A stretch of 64,000 bases of DNA from Neonectria sp. B-13 (lineage: Eukaryota > Ascomycota > Sordariomycetes > Hypocreales > Nectriaceae), in the NCBI GenBank assembly GCA_002682825.1, contig NOKP01000010.1:1116001-1180000 (forward strand), read 5' to 3'. How positions within the stretch are numbered: the first letter of the stretch is position 1; the number at the start of each line of letters is the position of its first letter. The notes below the pieces were generated by a model. The model was not told where the DNA came from and ran no database searches. It saw only the letters and a list, made by a program, of their open reading frames with translations. The translations under genes and the position numbers were made by a program. Of this stretch, positions 1-10,388 are shown piece by piece.

Positions 1-609
1 CGGGCTGGAAGGGGTTCGCGCCGCCGGGCATGCCGGGGAATGGCGATGCGGAGCCGGGCGGGAGGCCGGCGCCGGACATCATCTGGGACATCATCTTCAT
101 CATGGGGTCTTCGTCGAGGTTGGCACCGGGGCCGAGGCCGGGGCCGGGGCTGGGCTGGCGGGAGTCGCTGCCGCGTTCGAAGCCGAGCATCATCTGGCGG
201 AGGTCGTCCTCGGTCATGTTCGGGGCGCCGGGGATGCTGCGGCCGCCGGCCTTCTTGGGCTCGTAGAAGTGCTCCGAGATGTCGACCTCGTCGGGGTCTG
301 CGTGCGGCTGCGATGCTGCGGGCCTGGGGGCCGGAGTCGAGGCCGGAGACGCCGTAGTCGGGTCTAGAGTCGATGCTACCGGCGCAGGCTCTGAGTCTGC
401 CGGAAGTACCGTGTCAGCGAACATGTTGCGGCTCGACGGAGCCACGACAACTCACCACGAATGATACCACCGCTTGCTCCAGTGATCTTATTCAGCCGCG
501 CGAAGCCACCAGCCTTGATCTTGGCTTCACGGCGCTCCTTGCGCAGACGCGCCTGCTCCGACGCGCGCTTTGCGGCAGCATCTTCGGGGCTGGGGACGTT
601 CTCTGTCAT
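1..609 (-). CDS. GET2: GET complex subunit Get2 (CAML-like), C-terminal part off the left edge
   Basis: Exons run 609-456 and 396-1 (continuing off the window), with an intron at 397-455 (GTGAGT...CGGCAG). Get2 with Get1 forms the ER membrane receptor that takes tail-anchored proteins from the Get3 ATPase. The call rests on the N-terminus: an Arg/Lys-rich segment with a RKERR run, which in the family is the cytosolic Get3-docking helix, followed by the RLNKITG signature shared by yeast Get2 and animal CAML. A Pro/Ala linker follows, then an acidic TEDDLRQMM segment and a Gly/Pro/Met-rich stretch. The membrane helices expected in the second half lie outside the window. The start at 609 is the first ATG before the basic motif; the preceding in-frame stretch is not conserved-looking. 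The gene reads away from SEC31, whose 3' end lies 656 bp upstream. Confidence 0.8.
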
Positions 610-1265
610 GGCGGGCGATTTTGGTGGTTTGAGGTTGACCTTGCACCTGGAAGTGGGTGGTGATGATGTGGTGTCTTGGTGGAGACAAGGGAGCTGGCAG
701 TTGACAGCTGGCCCATGCATATTGGTAGTCTCCTCGCACCTCGTTTGCCATCATCTAATTCGAACGCAGCTACCCTGTACACAAGCTAGGACGAGCCGAT
801 TTTATAGCTACCACTCGTCATAGATGCCCAAGAACAGTTAAAACCAAAAGGATGCAAGGACATGCGTAAAGTGTTAATTAAACCGTGATAGTTCTCTTTT
901 TAGTTTGTTTTTCCTGACAAGAATTGCACTTTTAGATGGATAATCTAGTTGCTAATTACGAACAATGGCAACAAAATAATCCACCATAACCTGCTTACAG
1001 ACAGGAGCAAGACCGCCGCCACTAGACTTGACCGCAAATCACACACAAAAGTAGTACTCCAAATTACATTAACACACCAAACACGTCCTAAGTAGTTTTC
1101 ATCCTATACTTTTCTAGTCTAGTTGCCATTCAGCCTAGGTGTGCGTCGTGAGTCATCCCTTGTCATACTGCCCGAGTCCCACTATTCAACCCCCCTATGC
1201 CCACGGACAATACATCTTTTGGCCAACTGAAATTAAGACATACTGTTACGCAACCCGACTCATGT
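610..1265. other. Intergenic: SEC31 3' side and GET2 promoter
   Basis: No coding sequence with family resemblance is visible on either strand. The stretch must carry the GET2 promoter and 5' leader (right of 609) and the SEC31 3' untranslated region (left of 1266). It is noticeably AT-richer between 830 and 1130, as expected for a terminator/promoter boundary. Confidence 0.6.
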
Positions 1266-4200
1266 CTACGGAGTAGCCTTGCTCATGCTGATTAGTCGCT
1301 TGACACCAACCTACATCTCGAGTTAGCAACAATGTCACACTAGAAAGGGGCTCGCTTCTTACCATCCAGTTGCCGCACTCTTCAGTCTTGTCCCGCTGGA
1401 TCTCAACCTGCAGCCTGTGAGCTGCATCGTAGTCCTTGGAGTGAAGAGCAGAGGCCAGATGTGTCAGCTGCTCGATTGTGTCAGGCTGAACCAGTTCCTC
1501 GTTGTTGAGGTGGTCAAAGAGCAAGTTGAGCCGCTTCTGCGTGTCCTTGACTTGGGGCGCAAATGTGGTAGGTGCCTTGGAGGCAACTCGCTGCATATCC
1601 TGGCTCAAAATATCGAGAAGTCCCTGAGCATTACCGGGAATGTGCGATCGGTCACCAGCAGGGTGTCTTGCCTTGGCGGGAGGAGGGGCTTGCTGGATCG
1701 GCTGCGAGGGTGCGGCAGGTGGGGGCCTAGTCTGGTTCATGGGAGGAGGTCCGGTGGGAGGGGGTCCAGTTGGCTGTGCAGACGGCTGGCTGGGAGCGGC
1801 GGCATATGGCGATGGTGCGTACGAGTTATGGGGAGCGGACTGCTGGGGCGGAGCTCCGAACGAGCCTCCAGGCGGAGGTCGGTTTCCAGGTGGCATCGAT
1901 GAGTGTGGCTGGTTGTACTGCTGCTGCGCTGAAGGTGCTGGCGCATACCTGTTGGAAGGCGCAGCCCCAGCCGGAGGAGCGTTGTATGGAGAGGCTGTTC
2001 GTGGAACAACGCTCGGCATGTGGGGACCGGCCCCAGCAGCGGGAGGAGGAGGTGCGTAGGGGTTGGGAGCACTCGTCGGCGGAGGAGGCGCCTGGAACGA
2101 CTGAGGAGGCGCCTGGAACGACTGATGAGGGGCATGGAACGTCTGGGGAGGGCCCTGGAACGTCTGGGGAGGCCCGGCTAGGGGAGACTGGACTCGAGGA
2201 GGTGCCGGTCCCTTGGGCGGAGGAGGTGGAGGCGTGGACCCAGTTCGCTGACCGTAAGGAGATCCAGGGGGGGGAGGCAGGGAAGAGCCGCCCTGTTGTC
2301 CTGGGAAAGGTGAAGTAATGGGAGCAACACTAGGAGTGGCCTTCCGGGACGGCACCTTGGTCACGATGGGGACATCGTTCCAGTTATCCACGTTCTTAGA
2401 CTTCGATGGGGGTGGCGCCAATGGGGTAGTGTTCCGAGGGGGTCCAGACATAGGAGGAGGTCCGGTGGGGTGGCCGAACCCAGGTTGAACAGGTGGTTGG
2501 TAAGAAGTTGGCTGCGCGTAGCCTCCTTGAGGTTGATAAGGGTTCGCGGGGGGCATGTACTGTTGTGCCGGCGATGAGGTGTTTGCGCGGGGAGCAGTAT
2601 TCTGGCTCAGGTTGCCGTATGGGTTGGGAACGGTCGAAGCTGGGACAGGATGGGAAGGCTGGTATCCCATTGTTGGTGGTATCCTGGACGACGTCCGGGT
2701 CGCCGACACAGGCACTCTGGCATTGGTCTGGGGGGCAGCCTTCTTCGTCGTCGCCAACCGGACGCGGTTGCGAGAGAGTTCTGCAGCTGGATAGCTGGAT
2801 GGCAGAAGATCGAGGTACTTTTGAGCAACCTCCAACTGACCGTGCGCAGCAAGAATATCCGCATACTCCGTGTACTTGTCGTACAGGGTTGACAGCTTCC
2901 AATCCGAAGTCAATCCCTTCTCGCCATCATCGAACTTGGTAACGTGGCGGAAGACGGTGACCTTTTCAATGAAGTTTTGCAGCGACTTGGCGTGAACAGA
3001 GAAGGTCGAGTCGCCAGATGGTTCCTGCACACCAGCCTGCTCTGCCTCTTCCAGCTCCGCAACCCATATCGACACAACCTTCTCGAGCTTCGAGCCCACG
3101 AGGTAGCAAAACGAAGCGTCTTTTCGTAACCCCTGCTCGTTGACTCTGTCTCCGAGCGCTTCACAAAGATCCGGGAACTCAGTGGGATCGGAAAAGGTGC
3201 AGACAATTGCCATGGTCTCCTTCCAGTTCTCTAGGTCGGCGTTGTAGACAACATCCCAGAGGTTCTTGTTGATGACGGACCCGAGGAGGCGCATATAGCT
3301 AGGCATGCCGCTCTTGCGAGCTAGGTAGGCTGACTGAACCTTGTCCACAAGCTCCTGACCACCACAGTTGGCAATCAGGAATGCATCTGCCATCCGATCC
3401 TCCTTCAGGCAAATATCAGTGGCCGTGGCAAAGTTACCCAGCATCAGCGCTTTCGTGACCTTCTTCTCGATAGAAGTATCGCTATCACTGAACAGGTGGA
3501 AGGGGTTGTCGGTTTTGGCGCCCTTGGTAGCAGAGAGCTCGGAAAGGAAGTCATCTTCTTCACCTTCACCCTCAGCTCCATTGAAGAAGGTCGAGAGACG
3601 CTTTTTCTTCTTCTCGTCTTTGTCCGCATCCGCGTCGGCGTCAGACTTGGCCTCGACACTCTCCTCCTCCTCATCATCATCCTCCTCCTCTTTTTTATCC
3701 TCGCTCACGTCCTCAGCTCCATTGGTGAGGTCCTCTTTATTGAAGCCGAGATAGTCAACTATCTTGCCGCGAGGGTTGTCTCCAACAAGGGTCTCCATGA
3801 CCTTCCAGTCAGCCTTCTCCTCTTCAGTCTTGGCTTGCTCAACATGCTCCGAGCAAATGGTGGACACGTCACCGGAGGCCATAGCCACTTGGAACTTCTC
3901 GGTGGCGGAAGAAACCTCGGTATCCACAGAGAAGCTAGAAATCAAGATCTTGGAAGACCGCTTCTGGCCAGGTTGAGTGGGGGATGCCTTGAAAACCACG
4001 AGCTTGCCTCCGAAACCAAAGGATGCACCAATGGGCCGCTCGAACCAGTTGGGAGCCTTGGCCAACGACCACGAAGCATCCTGAGGCTGGTCCTGGGCAG
4101 CGCGGAAGAAGTCCTCATCATCCAGGTTCTTCTCGGCTGCGGCCTTTGAAGTGTCGGGGTTGGTGTTTTGAAGCGTTTGCACCGTGATTTTACCGTCGAA

Positions 4201-5216
4201 ACTTGCAGTTGCCGACAGGTTGGGGTTATGAGGGTTGAAGCGGGTGAGGAAAGTCCAGTTTGTAACCTCAGGCAATTCTCCGTAACGCTCTCCCGTGCGA
4301 GGGTTCCATACTATAGTTCGGTTGTCCTTGCCGGACGAGAGCAGGAGTTCGCTGTCTTGTTGGCACCAAGACAACGACAGAACGCCCTGCTCGTGACCCT
4401 GGAGGGTCTTCTCGGGGGCGTTGGAGTTTCGAAGGTTCCAAAGCATGATGACGGGGGTGTTGTCATCTGGGGTTGCCGTCAAAAGCTTCGTAGAGTTTTC
4501 TGGATCCCAAGCGATGGCACTGACGGCCTTGCGGTTGTTGTTGAGAGTCAGGGAAGCCTTCTTCGTCTTCAAGTCCCACACAGTAACGAATCCTCCTGAT
4601 CCACCAGTGGCGAGAATGTGGGAGACCTTCTGGTTCCATGCGAGGCACTCGATGTCGTCGGAACGGGCCTGGGCGTTCCCGAGTCGGAAGGGGTTTGCGA
4701 CATCGTTGACATCGTAGATGAAGAGCTCGCCCTTGGCGCCGGCAGTGGCCAGAATCTGCGGCTTCAAGGGGTTGAACTGCAAGGCCTTGATTGCACCGGT
4801 GTGCTTCACAGTCTGGGAGATCAGGGCATCGGCATCTCCAGCGACCAGCTTCGCGGCATCCCACATATCCAGGGAGCCATTCTCGAGAGCGCCAGCAATT
4901 ATACCCTTCGGGTGGTTGTCATCGGGAGGACTCCAGGCAACGTCGTAAAATCTGCTCAGTTGATTAATGGGACGGCCTTCGGGTTTGCGATCATGCTGAG
5001 TGTCTACCTGGACTCGGTACTAATGCTAACAACAGGTTGGAGCTCCAGCCCCTGTTGTTGGTCGTCAAGAGCAAGGTCCCATAGCTCCAGCTTGCTCTCA
5101 TCGGAGAAGTCGACATCGACAGCGCCGGCACGGGTTCCGGTTACCAGCAACGGGTTCCCGGCGTCCGGTGACCAGGCAAAGGCGGCCGTTCGGGGTATAT
5201 CTCGAAGGCGCACCAT
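1266..5216 (-). CDS. SEC31: COPII outer coat protein Sec31
   Basis: Exons 5216-5008, 4951-1363 and 1310-1266 give 1280 aa, with introns at 4952-5007 and 1311-1362. Sec31 with Sec13 forms the outer cage of COPII vesicles budding from the ER. The protein starts with a WD40 propeller (about residues 1-380; repeats ending in LWD, MWD, VWD, WNPR), then an acidic low-complexity stretch (DDDEEEE), an alpha-solenoid (about 500-780), a long Pro/Gln/Gly-rich region with [14 protein letters not shown] repeats that in the family contacts Sec23 and Sar1, and a helical C-terminal domain. Both introns matter: the first joins the propeller start (MVRLRDIP) to FYDVAWSP, and the last replaces a read-through end by the family-typical GNWMVGVKRL ending. 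Length is normal for the family. Confidence 0.95.
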
Positions 5217-6089
5217 GGTGGTGATGGCGGGGGTATTGGTGCGACGAAGGGGCCAGGTATTGGGGGAGGTGGCGGTGAGCTTGCTTGTGATGCAAATAGA
5301 CAGCGCTGGCTCAGGGAAAGCCAGGCAAAATAACGAAGCTTCTTGCCTCTGCCCGGGAGAAGAAGCTTCAGCGTTGGGTGAAGCTGGGCTTGGGCGAATA
5401 GGTGTCTTGAACTGGGAGGTATGATGCCAGATTGCAGGCTATCCTCCCACAACTCCTGAGCTCTCGACGCCAACATGTCCGTGCCCCCTGAGTGACAAGG
5501 GAAGGTGGGGAACATGTCACGTGGAATTTCCATCATGTCTCCTCGTCTCCGTCCGTGTTGACTCCAGTGCGGCTGTGGCAAAACTGGCTGCTCAAAGAAT
5601 TGGAAGGGCTGCAAATTAAAAACCGGTTGTTGATTGAGGAATTCTATGAGTCACTGTGGCTGTAGTAATGGATCTCATCGTTTACCGCACATTTATTTTG
5701 TCGACCCTTGTCGACCGTGCTTGACTATAAACTTGGGCTCCGAGAGATGATGAAAGTACTCCACGTAAAGATGTTGGTCTCGATATGAGCACCTGGGATT
5801 CTCAATGATCTAAGTTCAATCAGGTTATATTCCAATCAAGGAAATAGATCTTTAAAATCAGATATATGAAACCGTAGGTATGCGGGAGTAAGACAGTCAA
5901 CTTGGCGTGGTTTTGAAGTGTTGGGTGAAGAGCGACCATGCGGTCACGTGAACTCGCACGGAACATTTCAGAGCTGATGCCGCGAGAGTTCACGACGAGC
6001 TGCAATGAGTTGAAAGACGATTCTCTATTGCCACCAAACCCATTGACCACCTCATTTCGGAACTACTTGACCATTCTCCATCGATAACA
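5217..6089. promoter_or_regulatory. Divergent promoter region SEC31 / RRM gene
   Basis: This 873 bp region separates the start of SEC31 (minus) from the start of the RRM gene (plus). It contains CACGTG E-box cores at 5518-5523 and 5946-5951 (the second inside the palindrome TCACGTGA at 5944-5951), sites of the kind bound by bHLH factors such as Cbf1. No coding sequence is supported. Confidence 0.4.
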
Positions 6090-6593
6090 ATGACTGACGC
6101 TACTCGCTGGAAAGCCACCGTCTACGTGGGTGGACTCTCCCAAACGGCCACCCAGAACCATGTCCTGGATGCCTTCATCCCATTTGGAGAGATCGTCGAA
6201 GTCAAAGTCCCAAAGACGGACAAGCCAAATTCCACAGAGCCTCACCGAGGCTTTGCATACGTCGAGTACGAGGACGAGGCAGATGCCAGGGAGGCAATCG
6301 ACAATATGGATCAGTCGGAGTTTTTCGGAAGAGTCCTCAAAGTTTCACAAGCCAAAGCACCCAAGAGTGCCGAAGAGGGCTTGGGCAGCAAGACTGCCGT
6401 TTGGGAAAAGGTGAGTTTCACCCTCTTACAGTGGACATATTCAGTACTGACAAATCATTTCAAGGAGGGCTGGCTGGCCGAACATGCGGCCGAGGATGTA
6501 GCACCCGATGACGCAAAGGTGATGGCAGATAGTGGCCCTGACCCTATGCAAGGACTAGAGGGGTTGGACGTCGCTGGACCGAAGCTTGAATGA
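6090..6593 (+). CDS. RRM protein resembling the N-terminal half of cyclophilin PPIE/Cyp33, without the isomerase domain
   Basis: Exons 6090-6410 and 6465-6593 give 149 aa. Residues 8-86 form one RNA-recognition motif with RNP2 VYVGGL and RNP1 RGFAYVEY. The motif and the following segment (IDNMDQSEFFGR, then a Trp-containing linker GWLAEH) resemble the RNA-binding half of human PPIE, a spliceosome-associated peptidyl-prolyl isomerase. The cyclophilin domain is absent: an acidic 40-residue tail ends in a stop, and no cyclophilin motif lies downstream. The intron (6411-6464, 54 nt, branch TACTGAC) is a multiple of three and has no stop, so a retained form would add 18 residues. Function is inferred to be in splicing or RNA binding. 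Confidence 0.8.
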   Translation: MTDATRWKATVYVGGLSQTATQNHVLDAFIPFGEIVEVKVPKTDKPNSTEPHRGFAYVEYEDEADAREAIDNMDQSEFFGRVLKVSQAKAPKSAEEGLGSKTAVWEKVSFTLLQWTYSVLTNHFKEGWLAEHAAEDVAPDDAKVMADSGPDPMQGLEGLDVAGPKLE

Positions 6594-6822
6594 TGGAACG
6601 GTAATTGGGGCATCGTGTTAACCTGTACGTTGGCATAGCGAGGGCGTTTTGAGGCATTGGGATCACGTTTACTGGGCGGTGGACATGAGCTATAAATCCC
6701 CATCACCAGAGATATTCAAGAGTTATGCTTGATTGAACACCCTGCTCTTCTTTGACATATACAACACTGCTCCCTAATGGCAAATGCACAATCCCAGCAG
6801 GTTCTCAACTCCCCACATACGT

Positions 6823-7298
6823 CTAGTGCTCAGCGCGTCCGGAAGGGCCCTGTCGCGCAAGACGGAGGTTCTTGTCAACGATGAACTTGCGGCTGATGGA
6901 GTAGGTAGCAGCGCCCAGGGCGAAGCCGACGACGACAGCTAGGGAGACAATTAGTATAGAAAAAGACTCAATGGAGCCGTGGTCGCATTACCGAGGGGGT
7001 ACAGCTCTGGGGGGATCGACTTGAGCTTTCGGAGTCGCTGGGAGACGGTGTGGCCTTAAGGCAGGTTAGCTCGCTTGCCATTGAGTGGTCTTGTCTGTCG
7101 CCGTGTGTCGAATAGTTCGATGAGTGTCGACGTAGCTCTGGGTCACGTACCAGCCTGGTCCTCCTTCTGCAAGATATCCGGTCAGCACTGTGCTCGGCCC
7201 AAGGCGAGACCCGACGGCGATGGAATTGGACTTACGGGAACGGGTCGCAGCATGCGAGGCGTCTGCCTGAACATTCGGAGAGCGGCGGTGGAACGCAT
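6823..7298 (-). CDS. Small mitochondrial membrane protein of the B12D / NADH-dehydrogenase MLRQ (NDUFA4-like) type
   Basis: Four exons, 7298-7236, 7166-7151 (16 nt), 7054-6992 and 6938-6823, give 85 aa. The Arg-rich N-terminus (RMFRQTPRMLRPV) looks like a mitochondrial targeting peptide. A QRLRKLKSIPPELYP segment precedes one membrane helix (about residues 45-62, VVVGFALGAATYSI) and a short polar tail. This order, PPELYPL then a Gly/Ala-rich helix, fits the B12D/MLRQ family, whose members sit in respiratory complexes I or IV. Phases agree across all three introns (53, 96 and 69 bp), and the second exon is only 16 nt. The exact complex cannot be told from sequence. The gene is divergent from COX12. 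Confidence 0.7.
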
Positions 7299-7616
7299 CT
7301 TGATGAGTGGAGAGGGTCTGTTGGAGGTCCAGAGGTGGTGATTCAATTGGAAATTGTCGGCCTTGGGAGGAGTGTTTGGAGTTGGCCGAACATCTGATGT
7401 GCAATTGCCATTTGACCCACCAATTGCGGTGGGTGCCTGACCCCATTGGCCCGTGACGGCCTCAGGCACCCATCGAGCTTCCGGAATCGAACCACCTGAT
7501 TCGAGCCGACAACGTCGACGCATCAACCTCCCATCCAACCCACCGTGCTCCATCTCGCGCCGTCATTTCGCAGATAAATCTCCCCTCCTCAAGACCAATT
7601 CCTCAATCAATTCACC
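7299..7616. promoter_or_regulatory. Short divergent promoter, B12D-like gene / COX12
   Basis: These 318 bp separate two nuclear genes for small respiratory-chain proteins transcribed in opposite directions, so a shared bidirectional promoter is likely (inference). A chance match to the Pol III B-box consensus occurs at 7483-7493 but has no A box or tRNA fold around it. Confidence 0.5.
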
Positions 7617-8174
7617 ATGTCGGACGACGGTCAGGACGGTCAGGAGCTTGTCACCAAGCCCTTCAAGTTTGTCACTGGTAAGGCCGATAATCCCGCTGGT
7701 AAAAATGACCTGATCTTGATCCCGAGGCTAACAATTCCGCGCAGCTGGTAAGCCCAACCCACGACACCGACCATCGACGACGACGATCCGCCGCCCGAGC
7801 GACGCTCAATTGCACTCGCATCACCTGGAATTGTCCATTCTGACGTCTCTTAGGCACTGATGCCCGCTTCCCCAACCAGAACCAGACCAAGCACTGCTGG
7901 CAGAACTACGTCGACTACCACAAATGCATCAACGCCAAGGGTGAAGACTTTGCGCCTTGCCGCCAGGTACGCGATGCCGACAGTTGCCCCCAATGGATCG
8001 CCGGTCACTAATTGAGACTTAGTTCTGGCTTGCTTACCGCTCTCTGTGCCCCTCCGGCTGGTACGTCCGATGGGACGAGCAGCGTGGTATGTGATCCTTG
8101 AGAACCGCAATTCGAAATGACAACTAACGCAATGCACAGAGGCTGGTAACTTCCCCGTTAAGCTGGATGTCTAA
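7617..8174 (+). CDS. COX12: Cytochrome c oxidase subunit VIb (Cox12)
   Basis: Exons 7617-7677, 7745-7747 (a 3-nt exon, see separate entry), 7854-7966, 8023-8086 and 8140-8174 give 91 aa. Cox12 is a peripheral subunit of complex IV in the mitochondrial intermembrane space, imported through the Mia40 disulfide relay. The twin-cysteine helices are intact: C36-x9-C46 and C57-x10-C68, the spacing typical of the Cox6b family, within the conserved surroundings DARFPNQNQTKHC and CPSGWYVRWD. Length is normal. If the 3-nt exon is skipped, the frame is unchanged and one alanine is lost (90 aa). There is no presequence, as expected for a Mia40 substrate. Confidence 0.93.
7745..7747 (+). other. COX12: Candidate 3-nt microexon (CTG) of COX12
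   Basis: CTG is flanked by an acceptor with its own branch point (GCTAAC then CGCAG, ending 7744) and a good donor (GTAAGC from 7748) whose intron has its own branch point (CTGAC) and acceptor (TTAG, ending 7853). Including it splits one 176-bp intron into introns of 67 and 106 bp, sizes usual here, and yields KFVTAGTDARF instead of KFVTGTDARF. Confidence 0.55.
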
Positions 8175-8545
8175 GCTGGAATTGTAGCGTTGGAGAAGCA
8201 GTGGAGTTGATAGATGAGACAGGCAGACGCGCTGCAATTGTACCACTTTCTTGGCCAGCTGTAGACAAACCCCCGAAGAGATTGGCTACGTTATCGACTG
8301 TGCCTCAAAGACCGCCTGACTGTGAATCTAAAGTGGATGCATGGGGGTCATGTGCACTCAGCAAAAACATGGTTTGGTATCATGTGAACTACTACGTCGG
8401 AAGCGCTGGCAGCTCCAACTCTTAACAAAACACCCAGGGTCCCCTTGCGCCGTAATCCCAAAAATGCTCATCGCGATTGGCCGACTTGACCCGCCCTCAT
8501 TAAGATGACAAAATCCCGACTGTGTCGGGATGCTCCAATCCACCA
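8175..8545. other. Convergent 3' region of COX12 and SDE2
   Basis: Both neighbours end here (COX12 from the left, SDE2 from the right), so this should hold two 3' untranslated regions. No further gene is visible. Confidence 0.6.
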
Positions 8546-9385
8546 CTAGTTCGCAGCATCGTCATCGTCCGAACTCATAAACTCGTCATCCTCGTCAAAC
8601 CCAAAGAATGTCTTCGCCTCTCCCTTTTCGGCCTTCTTCTTCTCTGGCGGGGGTGTTGACTCCTGCGACGAGGTGCCCTTTTCCTCGTCTGAACCGGACT
8701 GTTCGTTGCTGGGCTGCGTAGAGTTGGAGTCGTGGGATGTGCCCAAAAGGTTGTCCTTGTATTTGCCGGTCTTCATGGCGGATAGAACCGCATCCCGTGT
8801 CCGCTCGCTGCTCTCCTCCTTGTCCTCTACCCACCTGCCGTCGACGCGCCCCTTGCTGCCGGACTTGATCTCGGCTTCCTTTTGTTCCGATATTTGCACG
8901 ATCTGTTCCCATCGCTCACGTCGCTTCTCTTTCTCCTTCTTCTCCATTTCGGGTTTGATGGCGAGGTACTCCGCCAGCGCTTTGGCCTCGTTCACAGTGC
9001 GTAGACGTCGGCCATCTAGGTTTCGGCTTGAACCATGGTCCTCCTGGTTCTTCTTCTTCCGTGATGACATGCGGCCACCAGCCGCTCGTAGTTGAGATCC
9101 AAAACCACCTTTGCCACCGCAAAGTGGCACGGCAAGTCGCAACGACAAGAAGTCATCTTGGGTGGTCGAGAGGTAGTCGGAAATGGGGATGTCTGATTCC
9201 GCAGGGAGTTGCTTGTTCGAAATGGTCGTGATGATGAGCCTGGACTGTGTAGTAGGCAATCGCTCGTCGATATGGTTTCGCAACTCGGTGATCGTTGTTG
9301 ATGAGGGAAGTGGGAGAACCAAGGTTGGTGGCAGGCCGAGACCCGCGAAGCTGGTGACCAGCACGTTTAGGTTGCGTGGAGACAT
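8546..9385 (-). CDS. SDE2: Splicing regulator Sde2 with cleavable ubiquitin-like N-terminus
   Basis: A single exon of 279 aa. In fission yeast, Sde2 is made as a precursor whose ubiquitin-like fold is cut off by deubiquitinases; the processed form joins the spliceosome and helps splice particular introns. Residues 1-91 form the ubiquitin-like part, ending in the diagnostic GG-KGG junction (G90, G91, then K92-G93-G94; the new N-terminus would be Lys92). After it come [14 protein letters not shown] and a basic helical segment ([27 protein letters not shown]) typical of the Sde2 domain, and a Ser/Asp/Glu-rich tail. The start at 9385 was chosen because it begins the ubiquitin-like fold directly; in-frame ATGs further upstream lie in unconserved sequence. 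Confidence 0.93.
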   Translation of the reverse strand: MSPRNLNVLVTSFAGLGLPPTLVLPLPSSTTITELRNHIDERLPTTQSRLIITTISNKQLPAESDIPISDYLSTTQDDFLSLRLAVPLCGGKGGFGSQLRAAGGRMSSRKKKNQEDHGSSRNLDGRRLRTVNEAKALAEYLAIKPEMEKKEKEKRRERWEQIVQISEQKEAEIKSGSKGRVDGRWVEDKEESSERTRDAVLSAMKTGKYKDNLLGTSHDSNSTQPSNEQSGSDEEKGTSSQESTPPPEKKKAEKGEAKTFFGFDEDDEFMSSDDDDAAN

Positions 9386-9753
9386 GATTCCGCAAGAGGG
9401 TGGGTAATCGAGAAGAAAATTTGCTTGTCGGAGTGTTTGATACGAAGCGCAATCACGACTTTCTGCAGATTTCTGTTGGGTGGTTCGCGCTTTATGAACA
9501 CAGCCAGCCCGCCGGGTTCTCATCGGATGCCTAGTGGCAAGGTACCAGCCACACAAAGCTAAGATACCGTTTCCATGCATCTTATCAGCACGTGACTAGC
9601 CCCGCCACAGCCCGCACAAGCCACCCCACTTCGCTACGGCCGAATTTCACGTAGGGTTTCCGCCCACAAAAGTTATCCATTTCGAGATCTGACTTCGTCC
9701 CTTCGAAAACTGCCACCTTCCAACATCGCCTCTCGAGCAGCACAACCGCCACG
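9386..9753. promoter_or_regulatory. Divergent promoter SDE2 / RPS10 with telobox and E-box
   Basis: This 368 bp region serves SDE2 (left) and RPS10 (right). It contains a telobox, TAGGGTTT (AAACCCTA on the minus strand), at 9652-9659, about 95 bp before the RPS10 start; this element recurs in ribosomal-protein promoters of filamentous ascomycetes. A CACGTG core lies at 9589-9594. The shared use of these sites is an inference. Confidence 0.55.
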
Positions 9754-10388
9754 ATGTTGATTCCCAAGGCCGACCGAAAGAAGATCCACGAGGTAATTAC
9801 CGAACGACGAGCTTGACGGATTGCCTGAGACTGACAATGCCGTTAGTACCTCTTCCGAGAGGGTGTCCTCGTCGCGCAGAAGGACTTCAACCTCCCTAAG
9901 CACCCCGATATCGACACCAAGAACTTGTTCGTTATCAAGGCTTGCCAGTCGCTCAACTCCCGCGGCTATGTCAAGACTCAGTTCTCGTGGCAGTACTACT
10001 ACTACACGCTGACCCCCGAGGGTCTCGACTACCTCCGCGAATGGCTCCACCTCCCCGCTGAGATCGTTCCTGCCACCCACATCAAGCAACAACGATCGCA
10101 CGCTCCTCCCCGTGGCATGCTCGGCGGCGAAGGCGAGCGCGAGCGAAGGCCCTTTGGCCGTGGCCGTGGTGGTGACCGTGATGGTGGCCGTGGCGGTGAC
10201 CGCGAGGGCGGTTACCGAAGACGTGATGCTGGCGAGGGCAAGGAGGGTGGTGCTCCCGGCGAGTTCGCTCCTCAGTTGTGAGTTACCCTACCTGGACGAA
10301 CATGAAATGCGTGTAAGTGCGAAACGCTAACACCTTGAATAGCCGTGGCGGATTCGGCCGTGGCCGTGGCGCTGCTCCCCCTTCTTAA
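9754..10388 (+). CDS. RPS10: 40S ribosomal protein S10 (eS10)
   Basis: Exons 9754-9792, 9847-10277 and 10343-10388 give 171 aa. eS10 is a small-subunit protein at the head of the 40S ribosome. The S10/plectin domain spans about residues 3-95 ([16 protein letters not shown], then [17 protein letters not shown] and a [16 protein letters not shown] segment), followed by an RG-rich tail ([16 protein letters not shown]) ending in [11 protein letters not shown]. The first intron interrupts the N-terminal helix after codon 13, and the second lies near the C-terminus; early intron placement is common in fungal ribosomal-protein genes. Sequence and length are ordinary for the family. Confidence 0.97.

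Noticed and set aside
7483..7493. B-box match (GGTTCGATTCC on the minus strand)
   Set aside because: No A box at the right distance and no tRNA cloverleaf; lies in a promoter.
9386..9580. N-terminal extension of SDE2
   Set aside because: The ubiquitin-like fold of Sde2 normally starts within a few residues of the initiator Met, as it does at 9385.
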